Shown piece after piece: positions 34,951 to 45,750 of a stretch of DNA of 64,000 bases. The stretch's first letter is position 1; the number at the start of each line of letters is the position of its first letter. The stretch covers positions 7,688,001 to 7,752,000 of the forward strand of contig NC_060025.1 in the NCBI RefSeq assembly GCF_021134715.1. The letters are read 5' to 3'. Position numbers and translations under genes: made by a program. Origin of the DNA: Daphnia pulex (Eukaryota > Arthropoda > Branchiopoda > Diplostraca > Daphniidae). The notes under the pieces were generated by a model, which saw only the letters and a list, made by a program, of their open reading frames with translations, was not told where the DNA came from and did not search any database.

Positions 34951-37900
34951 ATGATGCGGTTGTTATTGATACTGTTGGTAGGCTCGGTGATTGTAGAGTC
35001 AAAAGCTGGCGCTCCGCCGCCCAGCCGGACGATTTACCACAAGTACAAGCCACTGGACCTCGGCCCGACGCCCTTTGTCGACGAAGTCACGGGTCAATGT
35101 ATCCTCAGCCCGTGCGATGCGCTCGGACGGGCCAGGGACGAGCTCTACAGCATCCTGGACGAGAAGGAGAAAGTGCAGAGCCAAAGTCGGACCCTGATTG
35201 GCGAACTGCAGCAGGCCGTCGGGGCCGGCAAAGACGCCCAGGATGCGCTCGGGAAAATCATCCACTTGATGGAGCAGAGAATCCGCAGTCTGGAACAGTC
35301 GGGTCAGTCTTAGTCTTACATTCATTCATATTATCGTGTAGGGCTAATTAGAATATGTTAAATTTCTTAAATAATGATTGGATTATTCCATTATTCCAAT
35401 TGATTTTAGTTTGGACGCTGGACAAGAGTGTACCACGCTGGAACAAATGTTCCGAAGGGTAAATAACCAATCCAATTACAAATGATATTAAACTCTAAAC
35501 GAATGTGAAATTTATTAAATTTGGCAAACTCGTATTAGGCCTTGTACGTGCACGGCCGAAACGCGGACCGTTTCGTGTTGGCGGTTGGATTTGACTTTCG
35601 TCCCGCGCAGCCAGAACATCCCGCACGATACCAAAGCCTTGTAAGTTATTATATGTTTTCTATACGTACATATCCAATTTCCCAGCGAAAATGGCCGTGT
35701 CAAATGTGTTGAATTGTGACGTAAACGAATAATTTGACAAACAAGCGCCAGAAAAAAAGAATGATGAACAGCACGCCAAGGGCGTCTATATACAGAGAGC
35801 GCAGTTTGCTGTTGTTGTGTTGTGTCCAATAATAATCGAAGTGAAAAATAAGCGGGGAAGGCGAAGCTCTCATCCATCATCACGCGCTTGTGCTGCGTGT
35901 TTTTGTTTGTTGCATGTTCCGTCATCATCATCAACCATCAGGGATATGGGGGCCAATCGACTCGGCACGCTCAACAAGGACGCCTTCAAAGGCATGATTC
36001 TACTCAACGAATTGTGAGTTTGTCAGACAAATATATATATCTTCCTGCTGTGTGCTCTGCTGCTGCTCTTTTGTTTGTTTTCCAACCGCTGGGCCAGCAG
36101 CAGCAGCAGCGCACATGTTCCGTCATCGTGTGTAGCTATCTTTTTTGGCTGGGGTCTCCGCCCAAAAAAGAATTAGATTTGAGAGATGTTGATCGTTACT
36201 CGACGAACCCATCTGGGCGACTATACTATTTGTACTGATTTGACTATGTCCACTATATTTATTATGTTTCTTGTTTTCAATTTCTCTATTGCTGCTGCGT
36301 TGATTAATTAACGTTTGGCGCCTCTTTCGTCAACGTTCGTCGACCCAAGGGATTTATTTGACAACCAGATCGAGTATCTCCCCGACACGGTATTTGACAG
36401 CCTGGAGAATTTGATCAATCTGTGAGTGCATGTTTTTATTATTATTATTATTACACAACGCGCCAGCGCGTGGACGAAATATATATACACAGCATGAAAC
36501 CTCCGCGTTTCGCAATCATCTTCTTTTTGATTGGCGAGATGAGATTATTTGATGTCTATCCAGCGCGAGCGCGCGGATGTGAGAGCCGCATCAGTCATTT
36601 TGGCTTTTGATACATTCCGGTTGTTTGTTGACGCGTCGTCTCTTTTCTCTCTCCACATATCCCCGCAGGAAGATACACAAAAATAAACTGAAAGTCCTCG
36701 ACGAGAAGATATTCATCGCCAACATCAATCTGGAAACGCTGCAAGTTTTTTGGCTTTTTTCTAATTATTACATGACTCTTTCGTCTGCTGTGCGCTTCAT
36801 CCCCACCCCCCATCCAGTTGATGGGTTGTTGAATGAGGGAAAGAGAAATCTAATCTAAAAATTTCCTATTTATTATATATCTTTTATTTTTAACGTAGAG
36901 ATATCTCCAATAACGAACTGAGGGAGGTGCCAGTCGGAGTATTCCGGACACTGAGGCGCCTGACTGTACTTCATTTGTCTAGCAATAAATTAGAGCGACT
37001 GGACGAGTATTTACTACGCGGTCTCAATCAACTCGAAGATGTCGACTTGTCCCGAAATGAACTCACCGAACTCCCGCCGTCACTCCTCGACGGTATAACG
37101 ATCAATCAATCAACTCATGGCGCGGGGAATTTGAATTTTTTTTTTAAATAGGTTTAATCAAGTTAAAGACGGTTAAAATCAGCGACAACAAAGTCAAATT
37201 CCTGCCTGCGGGACTCTTTCGCGGATTGGCCGACGTCGAAGTGCTTCAGCTGCAGAATAATGAAATCGCCGACTTGCCAAACAAGATCTTTCACGATCTC
37301 ACAAGTCTGAATCAGCTAGTCCTAACCGGCAATTCCATCGTCCATATCTCCCCCGGAATCTTTTCAAGGTTGTTTTTTTTGGTCCAGCAACGAATAGATT
37401 ATAGACATTTTCAATTCTATTACACAACATTGTAGTTATACATTTGAAACTGGTTATAACAAAAGGGGAAACTGATTTGTATTTTTTTTCGAATTCAAAA
37501 GTCTGGGACAGTTGCACGAGCTGCACATTGGCGGGAACTTATTGGAAAATCTGTCGTCTGGTGTATTCACTGGCATGGAACGGCTGGAGAAATTATTTAT
37601 ACTTTCCAATAATCTCCGTGATATTGATTCGGAAGCTTTCATCGGACTCCCCCAGTTGCTCTGGCTGGCTCTCAACAACAATCTTTTGACGACGCTGCCG
37701 CACGACGTCTTCGAGCCCGTGCCCAAACTCCAGCGGATGTCAGTACTTATTCAACCGCGAAATATTAAAAAAAGACGAGATTTATTATTATTTCTTTTTT
37801 GACTGAGTTTGCAAGAATATGTTTTTGAATATCTTTTGACAGGCAACTCGACAGCAATCACTTCATGTTCCTTCCAGAAGGAACTCTGGAGCCGCTCAAG

Positions 37901-38193
37901 AATCTCCAGTACGTGAATTTGATTAAGAATCCCTGGCACTGTGATTGCTCCATCCTTTATCTGACGAGGTACAGATCAATTTGATTGCGGCTATATCTCG
38001 TGGACGACTAGAGAAAAAAGGGGTTTTTTATTTTGAGCCGCTCTTGGTCTATTGCAGATGGATTAACGAACACTCTGATTTGATATGGGATTATCAACCC
38101 AAGTGCCGCGGCCCCGGCGAGCTCGGCGGTAAATCTGTTTACACCATGACGTTTAACGACGTCTGCGACGGACAGTGGGCGTCTATGATGTAA
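34951..38193 (+). CDS. Secreted leucine-rich repeat protein
   Basis: Extracellular LRR protein of 542 aa, partner unknown. Exons: 34951-35302, 35410-35458, 35539-35640, 35942-36013, 36350-36421, 36669-36740, 36899-37092, 37152-37368, 37502-37738, 37843-37968, 38058-38193. All junctions keep frame. MMRLLLILLVGSVIVESKA is a signal peptide. A charged, probably coiled-coil segment follows (ARDELYSILDEKEKVQSQ), then a Cys-containing cap (PCTCTAETRTVSC). About eleven 24-residue repeats of the LxxLxLxxNxLxxLP type follow, e.g. LSSNKLERLDEYLLRGL. An LRRCT cap closes the array (NPWHCDCSILYL with WINEH and later Cys). No membrane segment or GPI signal follows, so secretion is likely. Exons 4-6 are each exactly 72 nt, one repeat per exon. 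The intron after 36740 starts with GC. Slit-, CPN2- and peroxidasin-like LRR proteins are distant relatives; orthology is not assigned. Confidence 0.85.
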
Positions 38194-38546
38194 CTTTTAC
38201 AGTCAAAAATTGGAGTGGGGATCTTTTACAGTTTCAAGAGCGAATGTTTTTTTTTTCATTTTATGGCAGGTCTATCAAAAATCGGGTTCGAGCCAGAGTC
38301 CGTTAAAAGAGGATCGTATAAACCCGCGCTTCGTCGTATAACTTTGGCTTTCTCTATACCGACATGTCCGCATAATTTATTTCACTCCTTGATTCAAGTT
38401 AATTCAACTTATCAATGCATGAGTACTTTACATTTCATATACCAAGTTCAACCATTTCTTGTGATGGGTCAAATGAATTTAGTCGGCCTCGCTGTTAAAT
38501 TATTACAATGTCTAGCATTAATCCTGTAAAGTACAGTATATAACTC

Positions 38547-38552
38547 AATAAA
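38547..38552 (+). terminator. Candidate polyadenylation signal for LRR gene
   Basis: AATAAA about 355 bp downstream of the LRR stop and about 420 bp before the next gene's start. It is the clearest hexamer in the spacer. Confidence 0.55.
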
Positions 38553-38975
38553 GAATTGTCGCTGTTATAACGCCCTTTTATTGATGCAGTGGGATTATTT
38601 TAATAAGCCTCTTATGGTTCTTCAGTAGTACAAGAAAGTCTGACACAAGAAAAAATCTGGTGAGCTGACATTTTATGAAATTTCATTACTGGGAGTATCG
38701 CAGTTATTACTGTTTACTTGACTTTCGACAGTGGAGGAATATTTTTTTTTAATCAATCAGAATTTTCGAAAATTTAATGTGAATTTCACTTTTCAAATCT
38801 GACATTTTTTGACAAGCTTCGAAATCGGATAACATTTTTCCTCATCTGGCATTACTGCCTTCATGACTTCATGTGTCGTCTGCTAGTCAAATTGTCATTA
38901 AAAACGATAGAACACGTTGTGAGCACGCGACATTTTTCACTTATACACTCAATTTGACTTTACAATATATTACAA
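38553..38975. other. Spacer upstream of RGG protein gene
   Basis: About 420 bp separating the LRR gene's polyadenylation signal from the next start codon, same strand. It should hold the promoter of the RGG gene. No TATA box stands out. Confidence 0.5.
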
Positions 38976-40667
38976 ATGGCTTTTGAGGTAAGAATAAATG
39001 TGTTACAATTCATTAACTGCTCAGACGAAGTTTGATCCAACTTTTCGTAACCGCGCTATGTAGGCAGCAACTTCTCGAGGTGGATCTCGTGGTCGAGGCC
39101 GTGGTTTTGGAGGAGACCGAGGTGGCGGTCGAGGAGGTTCTCGTGGTTTTCGTGGAGGTGACCGAGGTGGACGAGGAGATCGCGGTGGTCGAGGATCTTT
39201 CCGTGGAGGTGACCGTGGTTCCATGAGAGGAGCTTTTAGAGGAGGCAACAGAGATTTCAATGGAAGCTCTAGGGGCAGAAATTCAAACGAAGAAGGACCC
39301 CCCATTTGCCACGAAATTGCCCATGCTCTTCAACTAAGGATCTCTTACAAAACAGCAGATGTTCCATCAGACAAAGACGTACTACAACAATTTCCTGGAC
39401 TACATTCTAGATTCCAAAAATCTACAGACAACAAAGATTTTTTTCTTTTGTTCAAAGATATTGAATCTCTTGAAAATGCTAAAGCTGAATTAGAAAAAGA
39501 TGATGACGTTGAATCAGTTGATTACATGGGTCTAAAATCAGCGAGAAACCAGGTATATACTTTGTTAAGACATTAAGTGAATTGATAATTCATTGTTTTT
39601 TCCGTCATGATTTAGTCTATAGAAAACCGACAGATATTCCTCCAATTTAATTCAGAACAAGAAGAAGATGCAGTTAAGGAACTTGATAGCAATATTCTTT
39701 CCGTAGAATTTTTGAAAGATAAATCTAGGTAAATTGTTGTACCATTTCTTGCATACAAGTTGTGTTTAAAACTTTTTCAATATTCCAGTTGCATGGCAGA
39801 ATTTGCAACAGCTGAAGAAGCCAATGCCTACCTCAAGAAACTACCTGGAATAAAGGATCGCGGCGATCTCAAATTCGGTCGAGAGAGTACCGCAATGAAA
39901 GTCAATAACCTCGCAAAGGCTAGCATTCAACCGGACCAGTAATTTCTACTTTGTACTCAGGGATTGTGAATCGATGTTAATTTTTGGTATTTCTTCATTA
40001 ATAGAATCGTTGTACGTGACATCCCTAAAAAGGCAACCCTTAAAGAATTGGCTTCCCTTTACCCAGATGCTAATTCAGTGACGCTTTACCATACAACGTT
40101 CCCATCGTCGGATTACTGGTATTATTTCGTCTTTACTAAGTTAGACCAACAACAAATATTAATTGATTTTTTGAAATCCAATTTTAGTCATGCTTCATTT
40201 CGTTTCGGAAGCCTTGACCGAGTTAAGGCAATTCTCAGCGAAACCAAAAGTCCCAAGATCCTCGGTAAAAAGGTTTATGTTTTCCCAGCATACAGTTGCT
40301 TGTTGGCAGACATGCCAAAGTTGGGCGAAACTTGGACTGGAGACCAGAAAGCTGCTGCCAAATCAGTTGATGACGCTTTGGTATGTTTTCGTATTGAGTG
40401 ATGTTATCTTTACCAGATGTTGTTACATGTTTTTGTGATTTTTAGGTGAAAGATTCCAAACAGTCGCCAAGCAAAAAATTGAAACTGGAGGACGATGATA
40501 TGAATGGCGATGAAGAAGAAGAGGAAGATGACGACGATGAAGAAGAGAGTGATGAGGAGGAAAATGGCAAAGCTGACAACGAAGCGAACATGGAATCTGC
40601 TGCTGACCAAGATGAAGAAAGTGACGATGACGAGGAAGCCGAGGAGGAAGAAGAAAGTGACGATTGA
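38976..40667 (+). CDS. RGG-rich, RRM-like protein with acidic tail (nucleolin-like)
   Basis: Predicted RNA-binding, probably nuclear/nucleolar protein of 453 aa. Exons: 38976-38987, 39064-39552, 39616-39728, 39789-39938, 40005-40380, 40446-40667. Junctions keep frame, and the first exon encodes only MAFE. Residues about 5-75 are an RGG/RG domain (repeats such as FRGGDRGGRGDRGGRG). Next come degenerate RRM-like segments: DFFLLFKDIESLENAKAEL, then IFLQFNSEQEEDAVKEL with MAEFATAEEANAYLKKL, then IVVRDIPKKATLKELASLYP with WYYFVFTKLD. They keep RNP2-like strands but lack a textbook RNP1. The C-terminus is a basic patch (SPSKKLKLED) followed by a 60-residue Glu/Asp tract. This reverses the usual nucleolin order (acidic N-terminus, RGG C-terminus). 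Function is inferred from composition. Confidence 0.8.
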
Positions 40668-43600
40668 AGAGACTATGTTTATGTTAACAGAATCGTCAGA
40701 TTTCTATGTTGTTAACTGTTGGTTTGAAGCACTCAAACGAAATACAACGAGTTTAACATCAAGACTGAAGGTGGTCAATCTTCCAAAAAGGCAAGTACCA
40801 TTTTCAAATCTTCTTTTTGAAATTAGTTATGAAATGCTTGACGCAGAAAAAAGCGTCTAGCATTTTAAGACCCCATTTAAAGAAAAAAAGGCTAAGTTCA
40901 CAAGTTCTACAAATTATGGTTCCGTTTTGACAAAAATTTAGACCGTAGAGTTGAAAAATAAGTTGTTGAACCCACTATTTTCAACTGTCGTAAGTCACGA
41001 AATTTTCCCAAGCATTTCTTTGTCTTGTTAATTTATGTTTTTGGCATACGTGACGAACAGCAAACAAAGTCGCATCGACTTTTTCCCTAAATGTATTCAG
41101 ATTTAGAGGATACCTTTACGCCTTGACCCAGTGCGGTGTTTTAGGCAACCGACTAACTGTACACGGCCTGGGCGTACACACTACCCTATGAAAAATTTGT
41201 TACAGGCTGTAACTTGCATGACAACGCACCCTGTCTGCACTGCGTCGTGGAAGAAAATTTTTAAAAATAATTCAAATTTTGCTCGCTAAAAATAGTCTGA
41301 TCATGGCGCATGGAGGAGTTTCTTGAAATCTTTTTGATGACGACCAAACGCCCAACACCTGGTACTTCTCGTCAGGATTTCTTTCCATAAATGTTTTCAT
41401 TTTTACGAACGTTTTTCTTCCCCCACTCGTCTCTCTCTTTTGAAGATACTTAAAAACACGCTTTTTTTTTTGAAAAATAATCTTAAATAAGTTTCCTGTA
41501 CTATCCGTATGATGTGTGCTCGAAACTATCCAGCAACTCGGCTCGGTAAAAAAGAAGTCGTTGGGAGGCCCTTTTTCGAAAAATAAAACGCGCGTGTTTC
41601 ATTTCTTTTCCTTTTGATGCTTTGACCTTGGCACGTGAAAAAATATTCAAGCTTGAGGGTGTGTTGTATAGCGCTAGCCGACCGACACGCGTCTAGGAGT
41701 CAAAGCTCATTCACTCGTTTTGTTCCTTCTTTCTTTTTTCCCATGCCTGTATTTCGTAATACTAGAGAAAAAAAACTGGTTTTACGCAGACTTTACTACA
41801 ATCGTCTACGCGCATGGGAAAATTCCCGTAGTACTTTCTACATTGCGGGTCTCTGTACCGTATTTGAATTGGCGGCAAAAGCGTGATAACGTTTTCTATC
41901 GTTCTAAACTGCTAGTTAGAATGAAGGCAGCTGTTGTTGTGACTTGATGCCAATTAAAAGCAAGATGGATGTTACCTCCCTTCACGGAGGATGAGCATGT
42001 AGTATGGGACGGTAGACGGAGCCAGACAAAGTTTTCAAAATGATGGGCGTAAATGTCCACCATATGTCATCCAACCTGTGCGCTAGAAGAGTCGATAACC
42101 GGATAACGGAAAATGTCTACATTCATTCAACCTTGTGAATTTCCGACGAAGGTTTAAGGTTACCGTACCCTCAATCAACGAACGACCAATGGGAAGTGAT
42201 TGAATTAAAAAAAAATTTTTAATAATTTTTATATTACCTCCCCCCCCCCTCTCCAAGTTGAATACACCTGCCTAGAGGGCAGTGTGAAATGTTCCCATGT
42301 TCTCAGTAGTAGGCATCCTGTCGAGCTACGCGCTGGTGTAGGTCAGTAAAAGCCGGCTGCTCCTTCATTAGGCGTCAGCCAAGAAGACGGAATTCCTCTT
42401 TCCCCGAGGCTACAGGTATGGGCAGCCCTAGGTCGCAGCCAGGTAGGTACCCACCTATCTTGATGTTGAACCCAGGTAAGTCTTCAAACTTCAAAGCGCG
42501 TCTCGACTCTGAAGTTGACGGATGTGTACGCTCAGACTCGCATCTTCTATTTTTCTCGTTCATCTTTAAGGCCATTTGCACTTGTTTCCTCGCCGATGGT
42601 CCAGTGATATCGTACGTCCAACGGATTTTGTTCGACATCGCATCTTCTCATTTTCGTCGGTGAACATTTAGGTAAGAGAAAAATCCCAAACATATTTTTA
42701 TTTTTTTAACAATTAAGTTGACAAGAATTTGCCATCCTCACTTGTAATTCAGTGTGTTTAAAACGCCCCTGTACTTGGCATTATTGCATACGCTCAAACA
42801 ACATAGGTCAGGTCCAAAGTGCAGTTGTTGTACCCATTAAGTGTTGGCCGTTCGCAAACTCTTGGCGCAATGCATTTTTGCGTTTAAATAAGGTGTGATT
42901 ACCAAACCTCAATGATAGAGATTTTTTCCCGTTTATACAGAACAGAATTGGCGCGATTTTTACCTTTTCAAACCTTGAAACAGTACAGTGCAATCAGAGA
43001 TTATTTTGTAGTTGTTAGAAGAAGGCCTTAGTTACACCCTGTTAATATTACGGGACTTGTATGAAATCGTCCAACACCTGTAAGTAGTAGTGAAGGCGTA
43101 ACTTTTAGTGACTTGGAATATTCCCGTGTGAAATTCGTCAGTTGCCATGCAATATCAATGCACTTATCACCAACAAGGTGCTAATAAAAAGTCGTAAAAT
43201 CCAGCTCGATTTTGTCGTCCTATTTGAATGTGTGGCATCTGCTTATCCTTGTCCCTTTTTAAGGTTGATCAATGCCATAAAGCTTTCTTTTTGGTATTAC
43301 GTCAAAGAAATTTCTTTAATTCTTTTCTTTATTGTATGTCCCGTTTGACATGAATGCCACTACTACCCAATAAGTACAGGAAACATTAATTTCAAGCTAT
43401 TTCTTTGTTTTCTGTCAAGCGTTTGTCGTGCGTGATTTTCGCGCTAGGAGAGAATTACTAATGAAAAAACAGGTGAATCATGACGTCCAGACTCGTCAGA
43501 AAAGAAATGTTCGATTCAACCCACAGTTGTTGGTCTTGTGTCAACTGTCTGGGAAATAAAAGTGTGTCATTCGCAACTGGAAATTTCTCCTTATTTACTT

Positions 43601-43908
43601 TTGTGTCGTGTGGTTTTTAGCGTTAATTGCTAAAAAAGTTGGCGTAACCTAATCCATAGTCTTTATTATTAAACAAGATGCCATAAACAATTCACCGCCT
43701 TTCCTCTTGTTCCGTTATCCATTTGCGCAACGTCGGTGAGGAGGACTATACTATCCTTTTTGGTTTTTCCCGTATACTTTCAGCTCTTATTATGCGACTG
43801 GTAGGATAAACGTGTTTGATTTATTGCTTAGATTGCATGCATAAAAGTGTTTGTAAAATTGGTTTTCTTTCTAGTGCGCGGTTGAATATTATTTTACTAC
43901 TTTCAGGT
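40668..43908. other. Intergenic between RGG protein and UGT gene
   Basis: No coding sequence recognised. The stretch at 42390-42673 is richer and ends at TTTAG followed by GTAAGAG, so it could be a 5' untranslated exon. The tail at 43895-43909 is a pyrimidine-rich acceptor (TTACTACTTTCAG) just ahead of the UGT start. Poly-C at 42240-42250. Confidence 0.45.
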
Positions 43909-43921
43909 TGGTGAACGGGAA

Positions 43922-45750
43922 ATGAAGTTGAAATTGGCTCCGGGTGTCCTCTGGTTAATTGCCGGGTTGGCAATAATAGAAGTGGCCTCAGCGGCGAATA
44001 TTCTATTCTTATCGCCGTTCACCTCGTACAGCCATACGCACGTCTTCTTCTACAGCATTAAAGCCTTGGCTAGCCGTGGGCATACCATAACTCATTGGAA
44101 CGGTTTGAAGCCAAGAGAAGATATGGCCAATGTAACTCACCTGCATTCGGCCTCGCTGCAGAAAATGAACAGCCGACACGAAATCGGTTTCAACAGCAAC
44201 AAGTTAAATGAATAATTTACTAATCTTTACCCAACTTTTATAAATATTTATTTACTTTTTATTATTATTATCTCGCCGGGTTTTTTCCAGTCCCATCGCC
44301 CTGATGCTGACGCTGCCGGATCGGCTGTCCAACGTCTGCAAAGCCGTTTACAGAGAGCCGGTGTTTCATCAACTGATTGCCAGCCGGGAGCATTTTGATT
44401 TGATCGTTATCGAAGCTTTCATGAACGACTGTATGCTGCCGCTGGTGCAACACTTCCAGGCCCCTTTCATCTACCTGAGCGCTCTGCCTCCGCTGCCGTG
44501 GATGTTGGACTACACCTGCTCCCCCTTGTCGTTCCAACAGTTTCCCGCTCTCTGCACGGATTTCACCGAAGAAATGAACTTGCCGCAGCGCATCGTCAAC
44601 GTTTTCCTCAACGTCATGGTCATCTACTACCGGAATTGGTTCATTCTGCCGAGAGTGGATCAGGTGGCGGCGGAAGCCTGGATCAATTCCACAGTTCCAC
44701 TTTCGCCCGTCAAAGAGATCGAGAGAAATTTGAGTCTCTTAATCACCAATACGCATCCCGTCATTAATTACCAGTACTTTAAATCTGCGCTGATTGTCGA
44801 AGCCGGTGGTCTCCATTTGGTTCCTCCCAGACCTTTACCACAGGTTCGAGCATTTTTTGGTTTTATTACTTGCCCTATCAACAAACCTCTCTTTAACCAT
44901 AAAACAAATTTTGAAAGTAGGAAGTGGAGAGTTTCGTCAACGGGTCAAGCGACGCTGGATTTATTGTCCTGAGTTTCGGCTCTATCCTCCGAGGAGCCAG
45001 CATGCCGGAGGCGACGCGCAGAATATTCGTTTCCGCATTTAGTCGCCTGCCTTTCCGCGTCCTGTGGAAGTGGGAAGACGAGTCGGGCATGACAGATCTC
45101 CCGCCGAATGTGAAGCTCTCCACATGGCTTCCGCCGCTCCAGGACCTACTGGCTCATCCGAAAATGCGGTTGCTAATGACGCACGGTGGGCTGTACAGCA
45201 ATCAAGAGACGGTCTGGAACGGTGTGCCTTTGATCGGGTTTCCTGTTTTCGGAGACCAAGTGAATTACGTCATTAAGGCTGAAAGAGACGGATACGCCAT
45301 CTATTTGAATTGGATAACGCTGACGGAAGACATTCTTTTTAACGCCATCACAGAAATAGTGAACAATCCAAAGTAATGGCACCCACGGAATAATTATTAT
45401 TTTTTTTAATTCATTGAAAGCGTTATTTCATTTTTTTGATGTGGCTTTTTAGGTACAAAGAAAATGCCCAAAAGCTCTCCAATCTGATGCACGACCAAAT
45501 TGACCTGGACCGGCCCCTAGAACGAGCCGTACACGCCATAGAGTACGTCATCCGCCACAGGGGAGCTCCTCATCTGCGACCGGCCGCTTGTAGGTTGTCT
45601 CCTATCGAACGGGAATCGATAGATGTGACTTTTATCTACACGGCTGTACTATTCACGCTCATTTATCTCATTGTCTGTTTCGTCCGTTTCGCCTTTCGGA
45701 AATTCTCCCCCCATGTCGTCAAAGTGGACACGGTCAAGAAAAGCCAATAG
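43922..45750 (+). CDS. UDP-glycosyltransferase (UGT, GT1 family)
   Basis: ER membrane enzyme that transfers sugar from a UDP-sugar to small lipophilic compounds; in arthropods it serves detoxification. Exons: 43922-44202, 44291-44843, 44921-45372, 45453-45750, giving 527 aa, the normal UGT length. A signal peptide (LAPGVLWLIAGLAIIEVASA) precedes mature ANILFLSP. The catalytic His lies in SYSHTHVFF (about residue 38). The donor-binding signature at about 347-391 runs WLPPLQDLLAHP, then MTHGGLYSNQE, GVPLIGFPVFGDQ. A single C-terminal membrane anchor (FIYTAVLFTLIYLIVCFVRFAF) ends in the basic tail VKKSQ. A CTTTCAG acceptor at 43909 just before the ATG indicates an upstream untranslated exon. One complete copy, no breaks. 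The substrate cannot be told from sequence. Confidence 0.93.

Noticed and set aside
38285..38297. GGGTTCGAGCC resembling a tRNA B box
   Set aside because: It lies in the 3' UTR region of the LRR gene, with no A box or clover-leaf pairing around it.
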